Assembly (NCBI GenBank): GCA_009760855.2
Contig: WPIO01000033.1
Coordinates: 451,001 to 515,000 of the forward strand
Source of the DNA: Cristatella mucedo
Taxonomy: Eukaryota > Bryozoa > Phylactolaemata > Cristatellidae
Direction of reading: 5' to 3'
Length of the DNA stretch: 64,000 nt
A program made the position numbers and the translations under genes. Every line of letters begins with the position of its first letter. The stretch's first letter is position 1. Under the pieces are notes generated by a model, which made no database searches, was not told where the DNA came from, and was given only the letters and a program-made list of their open reading frames with translations. Positions 1-57,645 of this stretch are shown piece after piece.

Positions 1-705
1 TCATTTGTGACATCCCGTCTTGACTTCTATAGCTCACTGCTTGCTGGCCTACCAGCAAGTGCAATCAGGCACTTACAGCTGGTGCAAAACTCTACAGCTA
101 GGCTTGTCTGTCGTGAGCGTCGCAGTTGCCACATCACACCACTTCTCGGCTGACCTGCACTGGCTACCAATCAAGCAACGGTTTGACTTCAAGATTATGC
201 CACTCAGTTTGAGGTCACGTCATTCTTTGGCTCTAGCCTATCTCTCAGATCTACTCCCCAACCAGACTAAGCATAGTGCCACTCGCTTTCCGGAATTTAA
301 ATGTTTACCTATACCTCGTACACACCTCAAATCCTTTGGAGAGCGTGCCTTTAGTTGGTATGCTCCCAAAGCCTGGAACTCACTTCCGACTTGCATCATG
401 ACATCCCCTGACTTCAGCACATTTAAATAGAAACTAAAAGCACTTATTTATCACAGCATTTAGTGGGTTCATGTGATTTGACCTATATGTGCTTATACGT
501 GCTGACACTGTGCGTGCTGCTACTAACCACACTTGCATGTTGACCCTGTGCATTGCACCCATAACCATGTTATTCTTGTCGTGTATTGCGCATGCTACCA
601 CTGACCACTCGATCATGTTTCCTTTGCAGCAAATGTAAAGTGCCTAGAAAGAGATTGAGTTCTCTGAGGACGCTTTATCAAATGTATTATTCTTACTATT
701 TTATC
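1..705 (+). mobile_element. L2/CR1-type LINE family 1, 3' end
   Basis: The last part of the reverse-transcriptase ORF (FVTSRLDF..SLLAGLPAS then RLVCRERRSCHITP), broken by frameshifts, is followed by a 3' UTR. It ends in GTGCCTAGAAAGAGATTGAG and an (ATT)-rich tail near 690-705. The element runs off the left edge. Confidence 0.85.
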
Positions 706-846
706 AGTTTATGATTAAGCCATGGGCTGAATATGTTTTGAGAACACAGTAAATGGGGGTCAAGTTATTATTGAGGGATTCAAATAAGATTGCTGTTTCT
801 CAAAGGTTTCGGGGAAATTCAAACTGACACTGCATTTCATCGCCAG

Positions 847-46178
<45,332 letters not shown>

Positions 46179-46281
46179 CCATACGGAAAATTTCCCCATG
46201 ATGGTCTTTAATTGGCCTACTGCTAAGCGGCAAAGTACGAAATTCCATCTTGATAATGTTCCTGCTGTGCAGTTTTAGGTA

Positions 46282-46292
46282 ATTAAATTAAA
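46282..46292 (+). promoter_or_regulatory. Possible dynein polyadenylation signal
   Basis: Two overlapping ATTAAA hexamers lie about 105 bp after the dynein stop. ATTAAA is the commonest natural variant of AATAAA. Nothing else supports the call, and the 3' UTR length is unknown. Confidence 0.3.
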
Positions 46293-47327
46293 TACAGATT
46301 ATACCAGGCTATGCAAACCACTGCACCAAATCTCTTGAAAAACATACGTCATACTCGTGAGTTCTTCTTGTCTGTCACTTCATTGTTCTGAGAAGCTTCT
46401 TTTTCTGCTGTGATATTGAAGCTGTACATTGAAAAGCCACATCGCGATAGATCTTGAAAACTATGAGTTATAGACGCATCTGGTATGACCGGAAACCGTA
46501 ACACTTACTCACTAACTGCGACACGACGCCAAGTATCTTAAATTTAGTTATTCTTAGCCATTCTAGATCTAAATTCGATTACTTTATAGCATTTCATTTT
46601 TATTTGACAAAAGATTGCGATAATCTTAGACTTGTTAGCACATACAATCTGTTCAGATACTTATCTAGCTATTGCTTTATCTGAAGATTTAGATGCAGAA
46701 GTATTCTTTACTTCTGGACATCGATTTTCTGGAATCTGAGCAGGGTCATAGCATAATTAAATTTTTTCCAACAATAGTGATTGCTGATATATTAAGTGTA
46801 ACAAGTCGCAGCGATCGGATCTTAAATATAAGCAGCAGTCAAAAGCATAGAAACGAAAAATGCATCTTACGCATAGAAAAAGAAATGCATCTTACTAATT
46901 TACCCATTTTAAGCAGTCCATAAACCAAGCCATAGCCTAAAGATGTGCAACTTCGCTTCTTGAATGGGTTAACCAAGATTAAGATCAATGGATGGCAGCC
47001 GAGTCCCAGTTATGTAGGCAAATTTTGTCTGTATTTATGGGTCTTACTGTGCTTAACGACAAAAATTGAGCGACTAATTATTATTTTGTCTCGGCCTAAA
47101 ACTAGGTTTCCCTGGTCAAGGATTCGAGTTCTGCAGCAGGCAATTCTTTGTTGCTAGCTGAAAGCGGGCGATAGGCGCTACTCTTCTGCTATTAGAACTG
47201 CTAATATCTGAGCGAAACACGACAACTATGGTCTGCGGATTTTTATGTGAGTGAGTGACACTATTGATCGGCCCAAATTCACCAGAGACATAGGTGCTAT
47301 CGTTTTAAAGCGGGCCAAGTGCCTAAG

Positions 47328-47376
47328 AAGGGGGTTGCAGGAGTCTAAAACCTCCTTCAGCCCCCTTTTAACAGGT
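47328..47376. repeat. Imperfect hairpin
   Basis: AAGGGGGTTGCAGGAG faces CTCCTTCAGCCCCCTT (14 of 16 pairs) across a short loop. Confidence 0.7.
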
Positions 47377-47724
47377 CTGACTGTACGAGTGAGCCTGGGC
47401 TCCCCATTAAACCTTACAGCTGTTGAACCCCCTCTAATTACCAAAATTTACATCATTTCCTCTTAGATCTCCTTGGAAGCCCAGTTGACTTGCTGGATTC
47501 CTGGGTGAAGTTACTAGGCGTAGACAGCGGTTGAAGAGGCTTGTGGGAATGCGAACCATTCGGCGCTGTTGCTCCATAATCTGTCATTTTTTCTTAGTTG
47601 ATTATCAAGGGTGACAGCCCGGTATGAGTTAAGTGTGAGCTAACAGTCTCAGTTTTCAGAGGTGTATCTTTATTTTTTAAAGTGGTTTTATAAGACATAA
47701 AATTAAAGTCGATGCTTGATGAGA

Positions 47725-47975
47725 AGCCAGTGTCGGTGAGAAGTGGCATAATGTGGCAACAACAACTTGGACGCGGTATCCCTGTCAAGTTGGCCCGAAT
47801 ATGTGCAATATTATTTAGCTGAAGACTTGGCTGTGGAGGTGAATTGGCCGTCTATTAGAATTTCACTTTGTAACAGGACACTTGGATTTTGTGCAGATGC
47901 TACTGGAGGTATTCTGGCAGAACCAATTTTAAAAGTTAGGCTTGCCCTTTTCTGCATCACACTTGACCTCTGAAA
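47725..47975 (-). mobile_element. LINE family 1 RT fragment, strongly decayed
   Basis: Minus-strand equivalent of the 2230-2410 region: a leucine-rich segment including an INIRPILKIGSA-like stretch, with several stops. Confidence 0.6.
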
Positions 47976-48334
47976 TCGCTGTGTATCTGACCCTGCGATA
48001 TTTCTGCAATCGCAAGCAAAGGTCCATACCCTTAAACCCTAAACCTCTGCCGCCCAAAAATGTAAAAGCTGACATCTTCAGAGTTCAAGTTTGATTTGGC
48101 TTCTCGTCACCATTTTTGCGCCACTCAATCTGTCACTTTTCTCGAAGGGTAGTCTGTTTCTTGAGCTTTCTAAGCTGCACTTCGGAACTTGCCGAGCTGT
48201 TATTCTCTCAGACCTAACTATTGGTTGCCATTCTTAGGTTCATCTTTCCCGTAAATTTGCTTGAAACATTCGGCCGATGGCATTCTTCCGCGTGCCTACC
48301 AGCCAAGCGTCCTGGTAGCGTATTAGTCAGCTCA

Positions 48335-49540
48335 CTGCCAAAGCGCTGTTAGATCTATCAGCTGCCTTCGACACTATTGATCATGATAATATCTACTTGA
48401 ACGGATGAGAACAACGATCGGTCTGGCAGACGAAGCACTGGCGTGGTTCAAATCTTATTTGTCTGATCATGTTCAATCTGTATCGTGCGGGGCCAGGCCT
48501 CATCCATCAGACCAGTCACCTGCGGAGTTCCACAAGGGTCAGTCCTTGATCCTTTGCTGTTGTTCTTCATTTATACTCAACCTCTAGGAAAACTGATTCG
48601 GGCTCATACAATCGGCTATCAATTTTATGTTGACAATAGTTAGTTGTATTTTTTATTTACACCGTTGGAATCTGCTGCAGCGTTTATTAAACTGAATGCT
48701 TGCCTTGCAGACATTCAATCCTGGATGTCGTCAAATTTTCTTAAACTAAACGACAATAAAACGGAACTTCTACTCATAGGACAACCCAAGCGTGTATCTG
48801 TACTAGAAGGCCTTGCTCTTCTAATGGGTGATGCTGTTGTGGAATCATCACCTTGTGCTTGGAATGTAGGTGTCGTCTTCGACTGCCCTACATTTTGAGA
48901 GCTTCGTTAAGAAGACTCTTCCATAGCTAGCCACCACGTCCGATCTATGTCTAATATTACATACTGTCTTCCGCGGTGGCTTTCAAAAATGTTAATACAA
49001 GTTAATTTGTATAGAACTTAAATACAAATTTGAATTTAAGAGCTTGTATGGTTGCCATTTGATCAACGGATACAGAGCAAAGTTACTCTGAGTCACAGGG
49101 CCAGCCACTGCTTGGTTCTTTCATACATAGCTGAACTGCTGCACCAGTTTCAACCTCCTCGTGCAATCACGTCTTATATGGACAATAAATTAGCTGTTCC
49201 ATCCGTCGTTTAAAGATCTTTGTTCGACAAAAGCTTTGTTCTGCAGGTCCTTGACTGTATAAATCACCTCCATAATTCTTATGCAATGACATCTACTCTC
49301 TTGCTGCCGGCTATGACACATCCTTTAAAGCAGTCATGAGTTGCTACTTCCGTGCTATTCAAACTGCTTACAAATTACCCAAACTGCTTTCCTGACTCAG
49401 CTAAGCTTCTCACTTTCTCTTTGTTACGTGAGATGAAGTCTGTCGGCAACCGAATGCGTACCAAAAGCCACTTAGGCTGTGAGTTCGCAATATAAAACTC
49501 GCCTGAGTAACACCTGCACAGTCTATATAATTAATAATAA
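48335..49540 (+). mobile_element. LINE family 2, RT and downstream block
   Basis: Reads LLDLSAAFDTIDHDN, then with frameshifts MSSNFLKLNDNKTELLLIGQ and AWNVGVVFDCPTF. After about 49.3 kb it carries the shared downstream block (FPDSAKLLTFSL, REMKSVGNRMRTKSRLGC). The most complete family 2 copy here, but not intact. Confidence 0.75.
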
Positions 49541-50450
49541 TAATATTATTAACTATAATAAATTTGATAAAGCGCCCTCGAGAACTCAGTATCTTTTAGG
49601 CGCTTTACAATTGTTACAAAGGAAGTAAAATCGAAGGTATAGTGGTAGCATGCTCAATAAACAACAAGAATAACATGGTTATGGATGACATACACAGGGT
49701 CAGCATGCAAATATGGTTAGTGACGGCTTGCAACAGTGTCAGCACGCATAAGCACATAAAGGACGAATCACAGGGACCCACTAAATGCTGCTATAAATAG
49801 ACACACTTTAGTTTTTTTCTAAATGGGTACACGTCAGGAGATGTCATGACGCAGGTTGGGAGTGAGTTCCAGACTTTGAGAGCATACGAACAAAAGGCAC
49901 GGTGTCCACAGGATTCGAGGTTTGTTCGAGGTATAGTTAAACACTTAGATTCCGAAAAGCGGGTGGAACGATGCATAGCCTGGTTACGGAGAAGATCTGA
50001 TAGGTTGGAGCCAAAGAATAGAGGGATCTGAAAGTGAGTGACAAAACCTTGAAGTTGATGCGTTGCTTGAGTGGTAGCTAGTGCGGCGAGAGGTGGTGTG
50101 ATGTGGCAACTGCGACGATTACGACAGACAAGCCTGGCTGCAGAGTTTTGCACCAGCTGCAAGCGTCTGATTGCACTTGCCGGTAGGCCAGCAAGAAATG
50201 AGCTACAGAAGTCAAGAAGGGATGTCACAAATGCATGGACCAACTTAGATGTGGTATTCCTGTCTAAACATGCCCGAATTTTAGCAATTTGATGTTGCTG
50301 AAAGTAGGCTGACTTGACTGTGGAGCTGATACGGTCGTCTAACGAGAGGTCACTTTGGAAAATGACACCCAGATTTCGTGCAGATTAACCAGAAGATATG
50401 CTGGAAGAGCCGATTTTGAGCGTTAGCCGTTGTAGCTTTGTGGAGTTACA
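49541..50450 (-). mobile_element. LINE family 1, 3' half
   Basis: (ATT)-rich tail at the left edge, then on the minus strand the 3' UTR and HAFVTSLLDFCSSFLAGLPA, RLVCRNRRSCHITPPLAAL and CSYALKVWNSLPTCVMTSPD. Broken by at least one frameshift. Confidence 0.85.
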
Positions 50451-51999
50451 AACGGAGATGCACACATACTTGACAGTTCGTGTCTGCTGTCAGTATGTTA
50501 ACCTTTAAATTCAGGTTATTTTAGGACCTAAACTCGGTACTCCATTGTAAATTTGATCTTGTCCGAACCGACAATTGCAGCCTAGCCGATGGCTACCAAC
50601 TGCCAGTGCTGCGTATTATCACGGAGGAGAGTGCTGGCTGCTTCTCCCTGCTGCAGCCTGCATAGAATTCCTTTTATAGTCGCCGCAAATCGGTGACCAA
50701 TAAGGGTAGAAGTGGTTGGTCGTTGGCCTACAGCCCTTTGGGTTGCACGTCCATCCATATCCACTACGACTGAGCGGATCCGGAAAGGTCAAGGTTTAAC
50801 CATTCTACAATAGCATACTACACTCTTACTATGGCTATACCGGGAGTACCAGGGATTTCTGTAAGGAAGAGCTAAATCCTAACTTTGAGTGGGTGACATG
50901 AAGTCGCCGGAAGTTTTATGTAGTGAGATCCGGGTTTATACCCTGAGAGCTGAGCAAAGCCGAGCGAACTCTCTTCCTAATGCGCTCAATTTACTCGAAC
51001 AGCTCAATGCTCCAATACCTGATGTAGGCTGTTTCCTGATTCAGCTGTGCTTTGGACGCGGAACTAATAGTAGTCATTGACTAGCAGTGCCCGTAATATT
51101 TAAAAGTTGTTATGTGATAAAAATCGGTGGTTGACCAGAAGCTTCGTGGCTAAGAGCGGGTAACTTTTGCCACTTATTAAAAACATCGATCGCCGGGCGA
51201 TGCTGATATATCAGGCAAAAGTAAATACGAGCGAAAGCTACTGTATTTAGGAAATGAGCTACAGCTAGCAACGGTATGACACGCTTATTTCATCAGACAC
51301 ATTAAGCGCAGTTGTTCCGAGTCTGGAGAGCTGAAGATCTCTTTGTCCCTCTCTCAGGACCAGTGTGCTCGGACAGTGATTGTGTTCTGGAGATTACTTG
51401 CTAATTTAATGGTAGCGAAAATCATCCTGATCAATAGCGCAATAATTTTTTATGTAGCCAGATTTATTTAGACTAAAGACCTCACCGATAATGGTGGAAA
51501 AAATCTTCCCGGACCAGGCTCTTTATCTGCGGGTCGGTGATTTAGTGCATTTGCGATAGCTATTATAAGCTTGTAAATGTCTACTTAAATTCGTCTGCTG
51601 TGATAACTGTAAAATACCGTCAATATTTTATGTTTTCGCGAGTTCAGAGTTATTGATAGAGCTGCTTGCGGAATTTCGGGGGCTCAGCCTTAACCATTTG
51701 TCGCGTTACGATCGTCAGGTTGCAGTACCCAGTTGCAAGCGCTGAGCCGCTCTCTGAGCTAGTAAGTATTTAGCATTTAATCCATGCGGACATAGAAGCA
51801 TTGTCTTGGACGACAGAAGCATTGTCTTGGACGGCTGTAGTTATCGCTACGCACGCTGTAGAAAGATTTGAAGGCAAGCTTTCCGAAGGCTCCAACTTGT
51901 CACTCAATCGATCTTCGAGACAGGCTCTCACGCTCCCAGACTCTTTGACTTAACTGTTCTAGTACACGAAAATGTAAAAGAGCACTCTGTACTCGGAGT
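50451..51999. other. Intergenic, nothing recognised
   Basis: 1.5 kb without a convincing ORF or repeat family, apart from a 20-bp direct repeat of AGAAGCATTGTCTTGGACG at 51797 and 51817. Confidence 0.6.
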
Positions 52000-52264
52000 C
52001 TCGAATTTCTTTAAAATCCCCTTCGATGCTTACAGAAAAAGATTGGCGATTAGCGACTGTAGCTTAAATTGCCGCTCGTTCGATTTTCCGAGGGGAAAGG
52101 AAGCTATTCATACGCCGATGGGACCAAGGAGAAGCAGCAGGACCTGCGCGGCACATCCGGCGCTGCTCAGCCGCCGTCTGCAGCTGCTATCCAAGCCCGC
52201 AAGCAGCGTCGCGCGAGCAACTGGCATCAACGAATGAAATGCCTCATGCGAACGCCATTGTTGC

Positions 52265-52278
52265 GTAACCATGGCAAC
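52265..52278. promoter_or_regulatory. RFX X-box (ciliary gene promoter element)
   Basis: GTAACCATGGCAAC is a perfect match to the X-box pattern GTNRCC-AT-RGYAAC bound by RFX/DAF-19 factors. It lies in the GC-rich block between the dynein stop and the tektin start. The motif match is direct; which transcript it drives is inference. Confidence 0.55.
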
Positions 52279-52985
52279 CGGCCTGTTCCGCCTTTGCGGC
52301 ATCCGAGTGGCGTTTCGGTTCAAGAACTAATGGCGATGACCGCAGAACGGAGCATGCATATCCGCCGCACCGAGATGACGTCGTCATCATCGCGGGGCTT
52401 GGGTAAGCCGTTCCCTACCTTGGCCGCAGCTCCAGCACGCCTTCCTACGCGCCGCGCCTTTGCATCCTCCTGCGCGAGCCCAGCTCGAACCTGCTCCGGC
52501 TGCAGCGAGCGGGCCCGCGCGCTGCGTCCGCTCGCCAGCACCGCGGCTCTGCGACCGCTCGGCGGCGCAGCTGCTGCTGCTGCTGCTGCGGCCACCGCCA
52601 TTGCCGCCGTCCGCACGGGCGACTCGTTCGGCCCGCGTCAACCGACCTCTCTGCGATAGCTACCGCTGCAACCGGGCGGGCTCCGCGGTAATTTCAAACG
52701 CCCTACTTACTATCGGTGACGGTTAGCGCGTTAGCCGCCGGTTTCCGTGACCCTAAGGTCAGCTGAATCAGTACTAGCTTTTCCATTTCATTCCTCCTAT
52801 ATACGGCGGTGGAAAGCGAGCCACGGTGGTTGTCGCTACTCGCTACTTGTCGCTATTGCTTGCAGTGGATAACGAAGAATGGCCCATCTTCGCGACTCAA
52901 ATCCCCGTGAAATTGAGCCCTCGTCTCCTACCCGCACGCTCATGCGCCTAAAGGAAACGTCATATTATCCAACAGCCGAGCGCGC

Positions 52986-52996
52986 GCACACACACG

Positions 52997-53055
<59 letters not shown>
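52986..53055. repeat. (CA)n-(TA)n microsatellite
   Basis: An interrupted CA run to 53033 switches to TA. Confidence 0.95.
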
Positions 53056-54240
53056 TCTACTAACTAACGTGAAAAAGTCCGCCACGCCACAAGATGGCAC
53101 ACGCGTCACGCGGCAAGATGGCACACTTCCATCAAGTGGCAAGATGGCGCAGCGTTGTCTTCCGCGACTGAACTACTACGACTCAGCGAAGCGAGACCTC
53201 GGACAGTGACTGCTCGTTGCGGCAGATAATCCTCGGCAGCTGTCAATCCGCTTGCCGCGTGCCATGAGAAGTTGCCGTCTGCAGCACTCGAACTCATAAC
53301 CTGGGTCGTGACACACGAGCACCTTTGCCCCTTTAGCTAATACGTAGGTTCACACTCAACGGCCCCAAGGCAACTCCGTCAATCCAGCACTCCCCGCTCG
53401 CCCACCAACCTCCCGCAGCGCCAGTGCGACGTTCGGCAGCAATGTAGCCGCTTGCGACACATTTTCATTGTGCAACTACCTAAACTCTGTTTCTATTTCC
53501 CGGAGGGTAGAATCTATAGTATCTACTATTCAGTCCATAATTTGTCATTGACGACGGCTGGCTTACGCTCAGTCGAGCCCTCAATTGCACCGACAGACGA
53601 ACGCAGTGCCAACTCTCGGAGAGATAACGGAGAAGCTAGTTTCCTGCACAAAACTGCTCAGCTTTGACTGACCGTTTCTTCGCGCGCGCGAAGGGCGTAG
53701 CATAGCAGCTAGCGTCTTGAGGTCACGAGGAGTCTCCGGCGGCTCTAGTACTAGGGGCACTTGCTGCACTAATCAGGGAAGGGGATGGCGGCGTAGTGTG
53801 CAAGCTGGCTGCACGCTTCGGTATTCGGAGCGTATCTCAGCCGGCAGTTAGAAGTCAGTCGACCGCAGCAGCAGATCCTGCGCGCGCGCGAATCGCATGT
53901 CAAGGATCGTGCGCTCCCATCTTTCGAGGACACTTTAAATATTCGCTTGCGTCTCTTCGGAGGCGTGAAGTCACTGCATGCGCTGGAACGAGTAAAAACT
54001 CTGCGAGACATCCGCCTGCGCCGCCGCCAGGGAACGCTTCACTGCACCGACTAACCAGGAGGCTAAACAGCGCTAAGAGCCTTTTGTTGACAAAATCGGT
54101 TGCACAATGGTTTCGATTAGAGCCCGCATGGGGCGGCCACCAGGCGGGACCGAGCCGCGACGACCCCCCGAGGATTAACCGAGGCTGCAGCGCCGGGCAA
54201 CGCCTGGCGCTGATGCATTGAGCTACTTCTAGTTGCACAC

Positions 54241-54284
54241 CGACCGACCGACCGACCGACCGACCGACCGACCGACCGACCGAC
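54241..54284. repeat. (CGAC)n microsatellite
   Basis: Eleven tandem CGAC units; rare in most genomes because of the two-step CpG content. Confidence 0.95.
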
Positions 54285-55192
54285 ACCCTCGCCGTGGCCC
54301 TGCATGCGGAACTCTCCGACCGACAGCGAGTCTACGAGCTGTTTCGTGCGGCAGCAACGCCGCAGGCTGGTGTGCCGAAAGCTCGAGTGTACTTCGCAAA
54401 AAATCTTTATGAAGTAGCGAACATAATTAAATGTAGCGCTGCACCCTGCCGCCGCCGCCGCCGCAGCCGCGGCTCGCCGCTGGCGGAAGCGCAAGGACGG
54501 CGCCGTCGTGGCGGAAGCGGAAGATCGGACTCGAGCCCAACCTGTTGCGAGCGGCTCGCACCGCCGCTCGCGCAGCCTCGTGAAGCCTCGAGCCGCGCGG
54601 ACAGGCAGCCCGAGCTGCTGCTGCTGCCGGAAAGCTGGACGTTCATGGCATCCGACGACTTGCGAACAATCTTGCCTTGCCACTCTCGAGGCGCCGATTC
54701 TTGCCTTTTCTCTAGTTGCTCTGCTGCATCGAAGTAATTCTCACCGCTATCGTAGCAGCGACTCTGCCAGTGCGACCGACGCCTGGCCATTTCAGGCGTG
54801 CCTAAGCCCGGGGATGCCGGCGGCGTCCGCAGCTGCGCTGCGATCAACGATCTCGCACGGCCAAGCTGCCTTTAGCGGCGCGCGCCTGGAAACGCGCAGC
54901 GGGTCAATCGGTCGAGAGACCGGGGCCGCGGCGGCCAGCCGAAAGAACGGACCGGGCCGACGGCGGTTAGGAAGGGCGGGCGGGCAGGTCCTGCGCTGCC
55001 GCGCACCATCTCGAAGCGCCTACGCTGCGGCCGAGCTGCGCGGCGACGGCACGGACCGGAGCCGGCGGTGGTCGGCGCGCCCGCTCGGAGCGGCGCCAGG
55101 GGAGGCGGCGGCGTCCGCGCTCGCCGCGAACTCGGCCGCGGTGAGCGACGGCTCGCGCACCCCCCGTGCGATATCGATCGGCCGCTCGAGCG

Positions 55193-55262
55193 GCCGCCGT
55201 CGGAGCGAGCCTAGGGCCGCCGCCGCCGACGGCGGCGGCCCTAGGCTCGCTCCGACGGCGGC
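55193..55262. repeat. Perfect 32-bp-arm palindrome, GC-rich
   Basis: The left arm 55193-55224 (containing GGAGCGAGCCTAGGGCCG) is exactly complementary to the right arm 55231-55262 around the 6-nt loop GCCGAC. Part of the right arm (GCGGCGGCCCTAGGCTCGC) is then repeated directly at 55261-55279. Confidence 0.95.
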
Positions 55263-55951
55263 GGCGGCCCTAGGCTCGCAATAGCTACCGCGCGGATGTA
55301 AGGACCCGCTCAACGCCGAGGAGCGGGCCACAATGGGCCATTGTTCGACGCGACCCGGCGGCGGCGATTATGGGGCACTCAAAGTCTGTATCCTGGCCTC
55401 ATTGGCCGTCGTGTTTGCACATGCAAATTGCCTGGTTACAATCTCCGCGTCCTCCAGTCCCGATCTGCACGGCGCCGAGGTAGGTAGCGCTGACAATGGC
55501 AGCGATCGTACTTTTCTCGCTTATCTGCCGTGTAGCCTGACAGAGCTGCCGCCGCCGCCGCCGCTATCCTGCCATCCTCGCGAAGCAACTCGGCGTTGGC
55601 GCACCAGCGGAAAGCCGCGCGCGCGCGCGACTCCGCGGAAAGCCGCGCGACGGCGCGTCCTCTGGCCAGCGGCCTGGAGGTTAGGAACGCCCTTAGCAAC
55701 GCCCGGGGGTCGAAGGAAAACTGAGTCTAAATGGAATCTCTCAAGAATATAATATTGCCACGGCCTGGCCGATGCACTGCCAAGCCAGTGGCAGCAGCGT
55801 ATAGCCGTCACTCTCTCGGTCCCTCCGGGTTGTCCGAGTTTGCGGCGGTCTGCCGATGCGGCGCGCGCCCCCGGAGATGGAGAAAAGGTCGCGGCAACGA
55901 CGGCGGAACTTGAGGCGGACGGACGACGGAGGCTTGCAGCTCCGAGAAAGT

Positions 55952-56070
<119 letters not shown>

Positions 56071-57486
56071 GTCAGCGTTGCAAGGCAAAAGCCCAGATTA
56101 GATTGGGAGAAAGAGGAGAAATTCGACTGACGGGCTCGGCACTTTGTGACACTATTACCGGAAATTTTCTCTCGCCCCTTTCCAAAAACAGTTGCGAAGT
56201 TGAAAAAACTGCTCCCGTGCAGGAACGGTGCATCAGGTTAGTAAAGGGCTCGTTTGCATGCTTTCGGTGGGATTTATTGGTTGCTGGCTACATTTGTTTC
56301 GCGCTGCCCGTCCATGAGAAAGGTCTATAAATATTTGTATTCCTCTGACTTTACTCTCGTTGCATTAGCTTTGTTGCTCCTGCGCAGTCGCAGTGTAAGC
56401 GTAGCGCGCATGATCTGCGAGGCCTAAGATGGCAGTCGGGTGACGTGCTCATCGGGCGCCGCCGGCCACTTGGCTGCTACAAGGCCGAATGGCTGCAGGA
56501 GCGCCCCAAGTCGCGCACGCGGCGAGCGAGCGCACAGGGGCCGCAATGCCGCGCGCGCCGCTACTAACCCATCTCGATTGACGGAGATGGCATCGTCGCC
56601 CGTCGAGCGAGTGAGCGAGCCCACATCTGTCAAGGCACTTCCACTCGCTCCGCGACGCGGTCGGCTTGCTGCGCGTAAACAGCCTAGCGCGACACGCGCT
56701 CGCAGGTCGGACGCATCCCAGACGGCGCACAGCTTTCCACTGGCACTCATCCGGTATTGGTCGAGCGGCGGGTCGTGCCTGCCAAGTGGCGTCGCGCCAG
56801 CCGCGCGGCCTACGATTTCGCTCGCGTTTATGCAAATCTCGGCCGACGGTCGATCGACGGCAATTCCCCCCCCCCCCAGAGCCTGCGTCGGTCAAGCGCC
56901 GCCCCCCCCCGTCGTTTCCGACTAGTGCTGCGCCGGCTTGCTGAAGTTTTGCTTAATCCGATAGCAATTCTAACGCCAGACCGTTTACCTCGCGCCTTTC
57001 CCGCCCTTGTTCTAGCTGCGCTACTTGAGAATTGCTAAACTTCCTTAGTCTAGTCGTAAAAACCGGAATGCCTTCGGTCGGTGGATGCGAGTTGACGCGG
57101 GGGGGGGGAGGGCGGGCGCTCCTTTTTAGTCAGCCTCCTTGCTGCCTTCGCTCTCCTTCCAAGAGCCGCCCGCGAGTCGCGAAGCCTGTGGGGCCGAAAT
57201 GTGCTTATAGGGCCGATTCTGAAGCCGCAAAAGTAGCTCGCTCCTTCGGGGAAGCGCCGAGGCCGCAGCCTTCGGGGAAGCTTCGTGCAGCCTTGCGGCT
57301 CAGCCTTGCCGGCAGATATGATTCGCATTTTGGATTGGATGAAGAAGCGCGGGCCCCTGCTGAGCTGGCGATCGCTGAGTCAACTCGTGACACACGAGCG
57401 GATTGCTAAAGGCAGCAAAGATTCTAAAATAGTTCGTCGTGCTTAGACTTGCTACAATGCATGGAGTTAGTGACCTCTGAATTCAA

Positions 57487-57645
57487 GAAGGCGCTCGCTC
57501 TTCGTGACTCGGGTTGTGGGTTTGACTCCGGCTACGGGCGATCCTGTATTGCCCACTGCAAGCAGCGGTGATAGCCGCTTAAGCACTCTTGCCGAAATAT
57601 AAGTGAAGCAGTTAAACCAGCTACACTTCTTTGCTCTATAAATAA
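57487..57645 (+). mobile_element. tRNA-derived SINE, tail-to-tail with the next
   Basis: B-box region GTGGGTTTGACTCCGGC, body GGTGATAGCCGCTTAAG, end GCAGTTAAACCAGCTACAC and an (AAAT)n tail shared with the SINE that follows in the opposite orientation. Confidence 0.7.

Larger units (their letters stand above)
46179..47720. other. Dynein 3' UTR and intergenic DNA
   Basis: AT-rich after the dynein stop. A G/C-rich hairpin lies near 47328-47376. No convincing gene. Confidence 0.7.

Noticed and set aside
54508-55331. Long overlapping open frames of 100-258 codons on both strands
   Set aside because: Stop codons are rare in GC-rich DNA; composition is Arg/Ala/Ser-rich and no domain is recognisable.
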